Part shown: one piece after another, positions 51,699-59,325 of the stretch
Position numbering within the stretch: position 1 is the first letter of the stretch
How the letters are laid out: the number at the start of each line of letters is the position of its first letter
NCBI GenBank assembly: GCA_027449125.1
Contig: DAIDME010000033.1
Span: 1 to 59,325 of the forward strand
Direction: 5' to 3'
Source of the DNA: Solirubrobacterales bacterium
GTDB lineage: Bacteria > Actinomycetota > Thermoleophilia > Solirubrobacterales > Solirubrobacteraceae
Length of the DNA: 59,325 bases
Notes under the pieces: generated by a model
Told to the model about the DNA's origin: nothing
The model's database searches: none
Seen by the model: only the letters and a program-made list of their open reading frames with translations
Position numbers and translations under genes: made by a program

Positions 51699-51704
51699 GC
51701 GGCC

Positions 51705-53795
51705 TCACGCGCCGGACTTCGCGAAGTCCATCGCGAGCGCCGTCAGGTTCGGGTACCCGAGGCCGGCGCCGGGGACGAACGTCGCGCCCTTGGTGCCGGT
51801 GTAGTACAGGTTGTCGTTGCTCGTGCCGCTCTGATCAAGCGGCGTGAACGGCGAATTGCCCTGCTGCGCGAACTGGTAGATCATCGGGTTCCAGAACCCG
51901 GTCTGTGGCATCCCCTTGGACGCCAGGTAGGAGTCGATGACCGCCGCGGCACCGTTCATCTGCGGCGCCACGAAGCTCGTCCCACCCCAGCCGGGCTGGG
52001 TCGGCGAGGCGATCCCGTCCTGGCCGGCGCTGCTCGGCGCGTAGAGGATGTAGCCGGTGTACGGGTCGGCGTCGGCCGCCAGGTCGGGCGTCGCGCGGCC
52101 CGTTCCGGTGGCCGCGCTCGGCACGCCGGACTGGACTGTGGGACTGCCATTGAAACTCCAGGCCGACGGTAGGTCGATCCCGAAGATCGTGCTGGTGTCG
52201 CTCGGGTAGGTCGGCGTCAGATACTGCACGTCGCTGAAGCTCGTCGTGCCGCTGACACCCATCTGGTAGCTCGGCTGCGCCTCGATGGCGCTGAAGCCGC
52301 CGCCGCTGCCCACGACCTGCTCCTCCGCCGAGGTCTGCAGGCTGATGCCGTTGAGCACGGACACGGGCTGCCAGAGGTAGTCCCAGGCCCAGATCCGCTG
52401 GCTGGTGACGTTGACCGACGCGCCGGGCGCGAAGGTCTCGCTCCACGGCAGGGTCGTACCACCGGCGGCGGTCGTGTAGGGGCTGTCCGAGGGGTTGTCG
52501 ATGGACAGGTTCGTCGGCTGCGTCGTCCCGGAGAACTCACCGTACGCGTCGTAGGCCGCGCCGTCACCGGAGGCGATGAAGCTCGCCTGGCCCTGGGCGT
52601 CGAACTCGAGCATGGCCTCGTCAAAGGCCTGCACGTAGCCCGATGACTCCTGGCCGAGCGCCTGGATCGACTGGATCACGGTCTCGGCCTCGCCCCAGCT
52701 GCAGGAGACCGAGCCGGCGACGTCCTGGCTGGCGGCGGTGAAGAACGCGTCGACGAAGCCCGAGTCGGTGTTCGGCGCCTGGTAGACGACGATGTTCGCG
52801 CCCGGCGCGACCGAGCCGGACTGTTCCACATCCAGGTCGGTCTCGCCGCTGCCGGCGTTGTAGCTCGGGGCACCGGCGCCACCGTCGACGTTGTCGTACG
52901 TCAGCGAGCCGGTGCGCTTGACATTGGCGATCTGGCTCCAGAAGTACTGCGGCGCGCCCGGGTCGACGCTCGCCAGCGTGATGATCCCGAGCGTCTGGCC
53001 CTGACCGGTCGCCCCGGTGCTGTAGAGCTTGTTGAGGCCGTAGTTCTGCTCGAAGTTCTGCGGCAGGTTGCAGTCGGCGGGCACCCCGGAGAGCACCTGA
53101 CAGCTGTTGGGCGTGCTCGACGATGCCCCGGCCTTGGCGGTCAGAACGCTGCTCGTGTGCACCGCGTTGCTGACCGACGGGGCGTAGTTGCTGAGCCCCA
53201 GGATCGCGACCAGGGCGTTGGCGATCGTGCTCGGCAGCGACGGCAGGGCACTCGGCGCGTGGAAGCGCTGCGCCTTCACCGTCGTGGCGCCGCCACCACC
53301 CACGGCGGAGCTCTTCAGCGCCGGCGTGTGGTACTGCAGCTGCGTGACCTGCAGCGCCTTGTCGAACTGGCCGGCCCTCCCGGTGGCGACCACGTCGACG
53401 TTGTTCGCGTAGACGGTGGTGCTGATCCCGTACGAGGCCAGGTAGCTCTGCAACTGGCCGATCACCTGCGGCGATGCGCCGTAGTTCGTTGCGAACTGCT
53501 TGACCGACAGATAGGGAGCCGAAAATCCCTGCTGCGCCTGCTTTTCGAGGGCGCCCAGGTTGTTCTCCTTGAACACGAAGGAGACCGTCTCCGGCGTGCT
53601 CGCAGGGGTGTTCCCGTACACCTTTGCGCCCTGGATCGCCGCCGCGTCGATGCCCAGCGGCACCGTGCTGCGGCCGGCGCCACTGCTGCTGTGGGCCCGG
53701 CTGTGGGGGCTTGCCGCGAGCGCCGGTACCGCCGCGAGCGAGCCCAGACCGCATGCGAGCGCCACCGCGCCCGCACCCTTGAGTGCTTTGATCAC
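51705..53795 (-). CDS. Secreted S53-family serine-carboxyl peptidase (sedolisin)
   Basis: This 696-residue exported peptidase has a signal peptide (GAGAVALACGLGSLAAVPALA), an N-terminal activation propeptide (about 45-185; the kumamolisin-type pro-domain) and a catalytic domain (about 240-690). The Glu/Asp pair of the catalytic triad is in GETDLDVEQSG, the oxyanion Asp in ASGDGAAYD, and the nucleophilic Ser in GGTSFVAPQ. The C-terminal GAGLGYPN marks the calcium site. Members act on proteins at low pH outside the cell. GTG 53795 has GGGAGG 6 nt upstream. An exported Ig-like protein gene lies upstream on the same strand. The gene is convergent with pabC by 6 bp. Confidence 0.92.
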   Translation of the reverse strand: MIKALKGAGAVALACGLGSLAAVPALAASPHSRAHSSSGAGRSTVPLGIDAAAIQGAKVYGNTPASTPETVSFVFKENNLGALEKQAQQGFSAPYLSVKQFATNYGASPQVIGQLQSYLASYGISTTVYANNVDVVATGRAGQFDKALQVTQLQYHTPALKSSAVGGGGATTVKAQRFHAPSALPSLPSTIANALVAILGLSNYAPSVSNAVHTSSVLTAKAGASSSTPNSCQVLSGVPADCNLPQNFEQNYGLNKLYSTGATGQGQTLGIITLASVDPGAPQYFWSQIANVKRTGSLTYDNVDGGAGAPSYNAGSGETDLDVEQSGSVAPGANIVVYQAPNTDSGFVDAFFTAASQDVAGSVSCSWGEAETVIQSIQALGQESSGYVQAFDEAMLEFDAQGQASFIASGDGAAYDAYGEFSGTTQPTNLSIDNPSDSPYTTAAGGTTLPWSETFAPGASVNVTSQRIWAWDYLWQPVSVLNGISLQTSAEEQVVGSGGGFSAIEAQPSYQMGVSGTTSFSDVQYLTPTYPSDTSTIFGIDLPSAWSFNGSPTVQSGVPSAATGTGRATPDLAADADPYTGYILYAPSSAGQDGIASPTQPGWGGTSFVAPQMNGAAAVIDSYLASKGMPQTGFWNPMIYQFAQQGNSPFTPLDQSGTSNDNLYYTGTKGATFVPGAGLGYPNLTALAMDFAKSGA

Positions 53796-53891
53796 TGCAA
53801 TCCTCCCTGAGGTTGCGTTGAACGAATCTGGCGCGATCCTAACGCGAACCTACGGGCGCTGGCGCCGCTTGTGCGGCGCCAGCGCCCGTCG

Positions 53892-55220
53892 TCAGCTGGC
53901 AGGCGGCAGCGAGCTGACCGGCGCGACGCCGCTCACATCGAGCGGCAGGCTCGCGGAGACCGCACCCACGTTCCAGGGGCCGCCGCCGATCTGCACACGC
54001 AGAGCAAGCGACCCGGACTGACCCGGACGCAGCCTGAACGTGAACGTGGAGGACCGGCTCAGCCGGCTGACCTCGATGTCAGCCCACTGCCCGCCCGCGG
54101 TCTCCTGTTGCAGGTACAGCCAGTGGCCCGGGTGCCCCGGCGTGACGGTGCCCGTCACCTGCACGCTCGCGCCCACCGGCACGGTCGCGCTCGACAGGGA
54201 GGCGCTGACCACGTCCTGCACGCCGACGAACAGGTTGGCCGTCCGCGCGCCGGGGGCGGTGGCCACAACGTGGTAGACGGTGTTGTGAATGGGCATGACC
54301 GTGAATGAATAGGCGCCGGAGGCGCTGGTGGTCGCGCCTTCGAGTGCCTGCCATCCGCCGCCGTGCAGCTGGCGACCGTAGAGCGTCACCGAGGCGCCCG
54401 GCACGACGGTCGTCGTCGACCCGGCCTGGTACAGCGTGCCGCTGATCGTGGCCGGCTGTCCGTTGACGATCGTGGCGGCGGAGCCGGCGATGGTGAAGGA
54501 CGGGTTCTGCTGCTGCTGCACCGTCAGCGTGATGCTCGCCGACTGGCCCGCGAGGTTCCGGGGGTCGCTCGGGAAGAGCGCCCGCAGCGTGTAGCTGCCG
54601 GCCGAGCGGAAGCGGTAGCGGACCGCGTAATGCGAGTACGCGCCGGTGTAACCCGCGGCGAGCGTCTTCCAGCCGTTGCCCCCAGACGCGTTCTGCTCCT
54701 GCAGCAGCACGCGCTGGTGCGGATGTGACGGCGTGACGGTGCCGTCGAAGCTCACCACCTGCGCGGTGGTCACGCTGGCGGTGCTGGCGGCGCTGGCGAG
54801 CGTCACCACGGACGCGACCCGTTCGTGGAGCGTGCGACTGTGGGTGCCGGCGGGGCCGAGCACGAACCAGTTGCGGTTGGTGTTGACGACCCCGTCCGCG
54901 CGCACGAACTCGTAGAAGCCGGCGCCGTCCGTGCGGGTCACGCTCACAGGCGTGAAGCGCGGGGCGCCCGCGAGCCGGTGAAACAGCGTGATCCGCCTGT
55001 GGCCGCTGCCCGGTCCCTGCAGGCGGCCGTAGATCAGGACACCCTGGCCGGCGGTGATCGGGTCAGGGGTTGCGGCGATGGTCAACCCGCGGTTGCGCAG
55101 CGGCGCCGCACCAGCACGGCTTGGCAGCGCCATCAGCAGCAGCATCAGCGCGAGCAGCGCCAGGAATCCGATCCCGACCACTGTGATCCGGTGGTGTGGG
55201 TGTGGGTGTCTGTGATGCAT
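53892..55220 (-). CDS. Exported protein with tandem Ig-like domains
   Basis: This protein of about 442 residues has a histidine-rich start (MHHRHPHPHHR), one hydrophobic signal or anchor segment (TVVGIGFLALLALMLLLMALP) and about four beta-sandwich repeats of 80-100 residues. Each repeat starts like PITAGQGVLIYGRLQG, VSFDGTVTPSHPHQRVLLQEQ, PATISGTLYQAGS or VQVTGTVTPGHPGHWLYLQQ and ends in Tyr/Phe-rich strands. These resemble bacterial Ig-like or filamin-type modules found in surface proteins. ATG 55220 is chosen because GGAGGGA precedes it. No catalytic motif is seen; it may be an adhesin, matrix or substrate-binding protein. It lies 96 bp upstream of the S53 peptidase. Confidence 0.7.
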   Translation of the reverse strand: MHHRHPHPHHRITVVGIGFLALLALMLLLMALPSRAGAAPLRNRGLTIAATPDPITAGQGVLIYGRLQGPGSGHRRITLFHRLAGAPRFTPVSVTRTDGAGFYEFVRADGVVNTNRNWFVLGPAGTHSRTLHERVASVVTLASAASTASVTTAQVVSFDGTVTPSHPHQRVLLQEQNASGGNGWKTLAAGYTGAYSHYAVRYRFRSAGSYTLRALFPSDPRNLAGQSASITLTVQQQQNPSFTIAGSAATIVNGQPATISGTLYQAGSTTTVVPGASVTLYGRQLHGGGWQALEGATTSASGAYSFTVMPIHNTVYHVVATAPGARTANLFVGVQDVVSASLSSATVPVGASVQVTGTVTPGHPGHWLYLQQETAGGQWADIEVSRLSRSSTFTFRLRPGQSGSLALRVQIGGGPWNVGAVSASLPLDVSGVAPVSSLPPAS

Positions 55221-55390
55221 CCGTACCAACTCCCTCCAAGCGAGTGGTTCCCCGTCACATCCGACGGCTGTCTCTACAACACGGCTACCCGGATCGCGTT
55301 GCTGGCCACCTGTTAGGCTCGAGTTAGCGAGCATTTATCAAATGATTAGGTCGCCCGGCTCAGTTTCCCCACTGCCCGCGACCCGGCCGC

Positions 55391-55396
55391 TACAAT
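55391..55396 (+). promoter_or_regulatory. -10 box for a leaderless MoaD-like gene
   Basis: TACAAT is followed by six nucleotides and the ATG at 55403. No Shine-Dalgarno sequence is present, so the transcript should begin at the start codon. The rest of 55221-55390 shows no gene. Confidence 0.55.
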
Positions 55397-55402
55397 CGGC
55401 CG

Positions 55403-55663
55403 ATGGCGGTGGTCAGGGTCCGGGGGCCGCTGCGCGCGCTCTGTGGCGGGCGTGGTGAGCACGAGCTGGAGGGGCAGACGGTGCTCGAGCTGCTGCGCGG
55501 GTTCGAGTCACGCAACCCCGACGCGCGCGGCTGGATCCTGGACGAGCGCGGACACATCCGCCCGCACATCAACGTCTTTGTGGACGCGGAGCGGGGCGCG
55601 GAGCTGACGCCCGTCCCGGCCGGCGCCCGCGTCGAGGTCATACCCGCGATCACCGGAGGCTGA
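55403..55663 (+). CDS. MoaD/ThiS-like ubiquitin-fold protein
   Basis: This 86-residue protein has a beta-grasp (ubiquitin-like) fold of the MoaD/ThiS family: VRVRGPLRALCGG, LEGQTVLELLRGFE, RPHINVFVDAERG and the C-terminal ITGG, whose diglycine would be activated as a thiocarboxylate or conjugated. No molybdopterin, thiamine or E1-like gene is nearby. It is 4 bp from a BNR-repeat propeller protein, a pairing that I recall from other actinobacteria and proteobacteria. Its role is therefore likely linked to that partner rather than to molybdenum cofactor. Confidence 0.85.
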   Translation: MAVVRVRGPLRALCGGRGEHELEGQTVLELLRGFESRNPDARGWILDERGHIRPHINVFVDAERGAELTPVPAGARVEVIPAITGG

Positions 55664-55667
55664 AGCG

Positions 55668-56747
55668 ATGACGGAGCTCACAGTCGGGACCAAGAAGGGC
55701 CTGTTTCTGCTCGAGGGCGACCACTCGCCCGGCGGCGACGGCTTTGAGATCCGTGCGCGCGCCTTCCCCGGCGAGCCCGTGGACTACGCGCTGCGAGAGC
55801 CGCGCAGCGGCCGGCTGTTTGTCGCCACGACCTCCCCGTTCTACGGGCCGAAGCTCTTCTACACGGACTCGGACCCGACCTCCGAGTGGCAGCAGGCCGC
55901 GGGCGTGGAGCTGCCCGCGGGTGGCGAGCAGGCGCTCGCGCGCATCTGGGTGATCGCCCCGGGCGAAGCGCCCGGCACGCTCTACATGGGCGCCGACCCC
56001 GGCGTCCTGTTTGAGAGCCGCGACAACGGCTCGAGCTGGCAGATCAACGCCGGGCTCTGGAACGAGCCCTCGCGCCAGGAGTGGCAGCCCGGCGGTGGCG
56101 GCCTCTGCCTGCACTCGATCTGCACCTGGCCCGGCGACCCTCAGCGCCTGGCGGTGGCGATCTCGGCGGCCGGCATCTGGCTCTCCGATGACGGCGGCGC
56201 CAGCTGGCGACGCGGCAACCGCGGCCTGAACCCCCGTTACCTGCCCGAGGCCGACATCGACCCCGAGACCTCGGCGCTCTGCGTCCACCACGTCGAGCGC
56301 TCGCACGCACGTCCCGAGCGCATGTTCATGCAGTTTCACGGCGGTGTCTACCGCTCTGACGACGCCGGCGAGAGCTGGCAGGCGATCGGCGCCGGACTGC
56401 CCTCGGACTTCGGCTTCCCGCTGAAGCTCGACCCCGCCGACCCGGACAGCGCCTACGTGATCCCGCTGGTCGCCGACATGGACCGGGTGATGCCGGAGGG
56501 TCGCGTCCGCGTCTATGAGACCCGGGACGGCGGCGCCAGCTGGACTCCGCGCGGGGAGGGCCTGCCGGCGCACCACGCCTACCTCACGGTGCTGCGCCAG
56601 GCGTTCACCAGCAGGCACAGCGGGGCCGGGCTCGAGCTCTACTTCGGCGCGACCTCGGGCGAGCTCTTCGGCTCGCCCGACGCCGGCGCGAGCTGGCAAA
56701 CGATCACCCACCGGCTGCCGCCGGTCTTCTCGGTGGCCGCATCCTGA
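55668..56747 (+). CDS. BNR/Asp-box beta-propeller protein (sialidase-like fold)
   Basis: This 359-residue protein consists of Asp-box repeats typical of BNR propellers: SRDNGSSW, SDDGGASW, SDDAGESW, TRDGGASW and SPDAGASW, spaced 50-80 residues apart. No signal peptide is present, so it is cytosolic, unlike true sialidases. The catalytic arginine triad and Tyr/Glu pair of sialidases are not recognisable. It is translated with the preceding MoaD-like protein (4-bp gap). It may bind a modified or thiolated partner; no function is established. A strong hairpin follows the stop codon. Confidence 0.82.
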   Translation: MTELTVGTKKGLFLLEGDHSPGGDGFEIRARAFPGEPVDYALREPRSGRLFVATTSPFYGPKLFYTDSDPTSEWQQAAGVELPAGGEQALARIWVIAPGEAPGTLYMGADPGVLFESRDNGSSWQINAGLWNEPSRQEWQPGGGGLCLHSICTWPGDPQRLAVAISAAGIWLSDDGGASWRRGNRGLNPRYLPEADIDPETSALCVHHVERSHARPERMFMQFHGGVYRSDDAGESWQAIGAGLPSDFGFPLKLDPADPDSAYVIPLVADMDRVMPEGRVRVYETRDGGASWTPRGEGLPAHHAYLTVLRQAFTSRHSGAGLELYFGATSGELFGSPDAGASWQTITHRLPPVFSVAAS

Positions 56748-56771
56748 GCGGCCGGCCAGCGGGCCGGCCGC
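56748..56771. terminator. Bidirectional terminator-like hairpin
   Basis: GCGGCCGGCC and GGCCGGCCGC pair perfectly around AGCG, directly after the BNR gene stop and 12 bp from the end of convergent sqdB. On the minus strand the core reads GGCC-CGCT-GGCC, as in the hairpins after metH and kdpE. Confidence 0.7.
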
Positions 56772-56783
56772 CCGGGGCAGACG

Positions 56784-57971
56784 CTAACCGGCGCTGGCAA
56801 GCGCGCCGGGCTTGACCCAGCGCGAGGTGCAGGGGATCTTCGACAGATCGCAGCGGTGCGCGTAGGCGCGGGCGATCTCGGTCACCTCGCCGAGCAGGTC
56901 GTTGCGCAACGTCGTCGGCTCGAGACCCAGCTCGAGGAAGTTGTCGTTGGCGACGAACAGCTCGTTCTCGGCGGCCTCCTTGCGCGGGTTGTCGACGTAG
57001 TCGATGTCGGCCCCGGTCAGCTCGGAGACGAGCTTGGCGAGGTCGCGCACGCGGTGGGTCTCGGTCATCTGGTTGAAGACCTGAACGCGCTCGCCGCGGG
57101 CGGGTGGGTTCTCGATCGCCAGCTGGATGCAGCGGACCGTGTCCTGGATGTGGATGAAGGCGCGCGTCTGGCCGCCCGTCCCGTGCACGGTCAGCGGGTA
57201 GTTGACCGCCGCCTGCATCAGGAAGCGGTTCAGCACGGTGCCGAAGTCGCCGTCGTAGTCGAAGCGGTTGATCAGGCGCGGGTCGAGCCGTGTCTCCTTG
57301 GTCTGCGTGCCCCAGACGATGCCCTGGTGCAGGTCGGTGACGCGCACCAGGTCGTTCTTGGCGTAGTAGGCGAACATCAGCTGGTCGAGCGTCTTGGTCA
57401 GGTGGTAGACGCTGCCGGGGTTGGCCGGGTAGAGGATCTCCTGCTCGATCTCGGTGCCGTCGCCGGTCTCGACCTTGACCGACAGGTAGCCCTCGGGGAT
57501 CTGCATGCCGGCGGTGCCGTAGCCGTAGACGCCCATCGTGCCGAGGTGCACGATGTGGATGTCCAGCTCCGACTCGACGGTGGCCGCCAGCACGTTGTGG
57601 GTCGCGTTGACGTTGTTGTCGACCGTGTAGCGCTTGTGGTCCGAGTCCTTCATCGAATACGGCGCCGCGCGCTGCTCGGCGAAGTGGACCACGGCGTCGG
57701 GGCGGAACTCGCGGAAGAGCTGCAGCAGCCGGGCGTAGTTGTTGGCCACGTCGAGCCGGTGGAAGTGGATCCCGTTGCCCGACACCTCGTGCCAGGCGGC
57801 CAGGCGGGTCCCGATCGGCGTGATCGGCGTGAGCGAGTCGGCCTCCAGCTCGACATCCATGTTGCGTCGCGCGAGGTTGTCCACGATCGCCACCTCGTGG
57901 CCCTGGGCCGAGAGGTGCAGGGAGGTCGGCCAACCGCAGAAGCCGTCTCCACCCAGAATCAAGATGCGCAA
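56784..57971 (-). CDS. sqdB: UDP-sulfoquinovose synthase-like epimerase
   Basis: This 395-residue SDR-family enzyme would convert UDP-glucose and sulfite to UDP-sulfoquinovose, the head-group donor of sulfolipid. It has the NAD-binding motif GGDGFCGWPT, the long insertion with AEQRAAPYSM, HLGTMGVYGYG with catalytic Thr, the YHLTK active-site Tyr/Lys and the GIVWGTQT segment, all characteristic of SQD1/SqdB. The TTG at 57971 is chosen since AAAGGAG lies 5 nt upstream and the protein then starts at RILILGGDG; the frame extends to 58019. The glycosyltransferase sqdX is not in the window, so another sulfosugar use is possible. Confidence 0.9.
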   Translation of the reverse strand: MRILILGGDGFCGWPTSLHLSAQGHEVAIVDNLARRNMDVELEADSLTPITPIGTRLAAWHEVSGNGIHFHRLDVANNYARLLQLFREFRPDAVVHFAEQRAAPYSMKDSDHKRYTVDNNVNATHNVLAATVESELDIHIVHLGTMGVYGYGTAGMQIPEGYLSVKVETGDGTEIEQEILYPANPGSVYHLTKTLDQLMFAYYAKNDLVRVTDLHQGIVWGTQTKETRLDPRLINRFDYDGDFGTVLNRFLMQAAVNYPLTVHGTGGQTRAFIHIQDTVRCIQLAIENPPARGERVQVFNQMTETHRVRDLAKLVSELTGADIDYVDNPRKEAAENELFVANDNFLELGLEPTTLRNDLLGEVTEIARAYAHRCDLSKIPCTSRWVKPGALASAG

Positions 57972-58319
57972 GGGAACTCCTTTGGGAAATCGTCTAGAAG
58001 AGCCGCTGGCGGAACTCACCCGAGCGTGGCAACACGGGTCGCGTCAAACCGGCGTGCGCCACGATCGCTGCTCCGGCCATCGTGAGTAGCTGTCAAACAT
58101 AGCGCCACCCGCAACGCCACGCCCGAACGCAAACGTGCTCACTTTACGCGGGCCTTACGCCGGATTCAGGCGTCTCGGCGCTGGCGCAGCGTGCCAGTCC
58201 ACGTTGACCCGCGCCGCCGCTCCGCCTCGCGCCTCCTACGCTCTGTCCAAGGGCTTTGAGTGGATGCGGCCGGTCGCGGCGCGCATCCAGTGAACAACCG
58301 CGACTCAACGGAGGTCTCT
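57972..58319. other. Intergenic region between divergent sqdB and aldo/keto reductase genes
   Basis: This 348-bp region contains the sqdB ribosome site, a perfect minus-strand TTGACA at 58096-58091 without a convincing -10, and a TACGCT at 58237-58242 on the plus strand that could be a -10 for the reductase gene. I see no gene, RNA structure or repeat in it. Confidence 0.5.
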
Positions 58320-59183
58320 ATGACGCAGGCATTGGCGCAGGCGAGTGGCAGCTTTGCGATCGGCGGCGAGCTGACCGTCAACCGGCTCGGATTCGGCTCG
58401 ATGCAGCTAACCGGCCCAGGGGTCTGGGGCGAGCCGCAGGACCGCGAGGAGGCAGTGCGCGTGCTGCGGCGCGCGGCCGAGCTGGGCGTGAACCTGATCG
58501 ACACCGCCGACGCCTATGGCCCGGTGGTGGCCGAGCGGCTGATCCGCGAGGCGCTCCACCCCTATCCGGAGGACATGGTGATCGCGACCAAGGCGGGGCT
58601 CACGCGCCAGGGGCCGGGCAAGTGGACGCCGGTGGGACGTCCCGCCTACCTGCGCCAGCAGTGCGAGCTCAGCCTGCGCAACCTCGGCCTGGAGCAGATC
58701 GGGCTCTTCCAGCTGCACCGGATCGACGCGGAGGTGCCGCTGGAGGACCAGATCGGCGAGCTGAAGGCGCTGCAGGATGAGGGCAAGGTCGCGCACATCG
58801 GCCTCTCGGAGGTGACCGTCGAGCAGCTCCAGGCGGCCGAGCGCGTGGCGCCGATCGCGACCGTGCAGAACCTCTACAACCTGACCAACCGCAAGGCCGA
58901 GCCGCTGCTCGAATACTGCGAGGAGCACGGGATCGGCTTCATCCCCTGGTTCCCGCTGGCAACCGGCAAGCTCTCGCAGCCGGGCGGGCCCGCGGCCGCG
59001 ATCGCGCGGCGCACCGGGCACACGCCGTCACAGCTGGCGCTCGTCTGGCTGCTTCGGCGCTCGCCCGTGATGCTGCCGATCCCCGGGACCTCGTCGGTGG
59101 CGCACCTTGACGAGAACATGGCGGCGGCAGCGATCGAGCTCAGCGACGACGAGTTCAGGGTGCTGTCAGAGGCAGCCGCCTGA
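58320..59183 (+). CDS. Aldo/keto reductase
   Basis: This 287-residue NADPH-dependent oxidoreductase has the TIM-barrel AKR tetrad: D and Y in DTADAYG, K in VIATKAGL, and H in QLHRID. The start [18 protein letters not shown] and the NADP-binding end [14 protein letters not shown] resemble the YajO/pyridoxal-reductase-like AKR groups. GGAGG precedes the ATG at suitable distance. It is monocistronic in view. Substrate unknown; general aldehyde detoxification is the safest expectation. Confidence 0.92.
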   Translation: MTQALAQASGSFAIGGELTVNRLGFGSMQLTGPGVWGEPQDREEAVRVLRRAAELGVNLIDTADAYGPVVAERLIREALHPYPEDMVIATKAGLTRQGPGKWTPVGRPAYLRQQCELSLRNLGLEQIGLFQLHRIDAEVPLEDQIGELKALQDEGKVAHIGLSEVTVEQLQAAERVAPIATVQNLYNLTNRKAEPLLEYCEEHGIGFIPWFPLATGKLSQPGGPAAAIARRTGHTPSQLALVWLLRRSPVMLPIPGTSSVAHLDENMAAAAIELSDDEFRVLSEAAA

Positions 59184-59325
59184 CGCGGCCGGGCGGCCGG
59201 GCGCCGGTGACCTGAGGCTTGGCATTCATCAACTGACGCACCGACGATAGATATGAAGGCTGGTCCGGTGTAATGTTGAGCTCAGTCACGAGCTTCATGT
59301 GCAGCGCCTTCAAACTAGCGAGCAC
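59184..59325. other. Right-edge intergenic sequence
   Basis: The last 142 bp contain no supported gene, terminator stem or repeat. It is slightly AT-richer than its surroundings and may include a promoter for a gene beyond the window. Confidence 0.4.

Overview
The window is about 59 kb of very GC-rich DNA (roughly 70% by eye), packed with genes and with no rRNA, tRNA, insertion sequence, phage or CRISPR array that I could see. GTG and TTG starts, 1-4 nt overlaps between operon genes, several apparently leaderless starts behind TAnnnT -10 boxes, and the gene content (agmatine deiminase pair, UDP-sulfoquinovose synthase, S53 and G1 peptidases, secreted ferritin-like protein) point to a soil actinobacterium, most likely of the Thermoleophilia/Solirubrobacterales type. 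That placement is inference from gene content. The two secreted peptidase families are usually acid-active, which hints at an acidic habitat.

Layout. 98-10766 (+): carbohydrate block with a sugar-ABC ATPase, a ROK fructokinase, a ferritin-VIT1 fusion, two large glycosidase-like proteins, an NCS1 transporter and a ribokinase. 10993-13348: secreted ferritin-like protein, nicotinamidase and YceH. 13631-19245 (+): methionine-cycle operon of an ArsR-methyltransferase fusion, MetF, and a methionine synthase split into two proteins. 19316-21977: secreted G1 peptidase and methylmalonate-semialdehyde dehydrogenase. 30020-22159 (-): seven-gene operon of a peptide-type ABC importer followed by agmatine deiminase and N-carbamoylputrescine amidase, suggesting agmatine or guanidino-compound uptake and conversion to putrescine. 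30124-36714: two MarR-controlled efflux systems, an MFS pump with a divergent MarR and a MarR-ABC-ABC heterodimeric exporter. 36722-40985: GGDEF/EAL protein, GNAT acetyltransferase and a DUF559 protein. 49683-40996 (-): potassium (Kdp) locus with the unusual order F-A-C-B and a KdpD sensor split into two genes at opposite ends. 49708-51698 (+): pabB-pabC for folate. 51705-55220 (-): sedolisin and an Ig-like exported protein. 55403-59183: MoaD-like plus BNR-propeller pair, sqdB and an aldo/keto reductase.

The most unusual feature is a 45-bp near-perfect palindrome present three times (6759-6803, 13389-13433, 40034-40078). Two copies lie inside open reading frames, read in the same frame as EGAVWVAGRPKRLPR. 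The third, next to yceH, differs by a compensated base pair. This resembles the behaviour of Rickettsia palindromic elements and may be an undescribed family of protein-coding palindromic repeats. A second recurrent structure is a terminator-like hairpin with the core GGCC-CGCT-GGCC after three gene ends.
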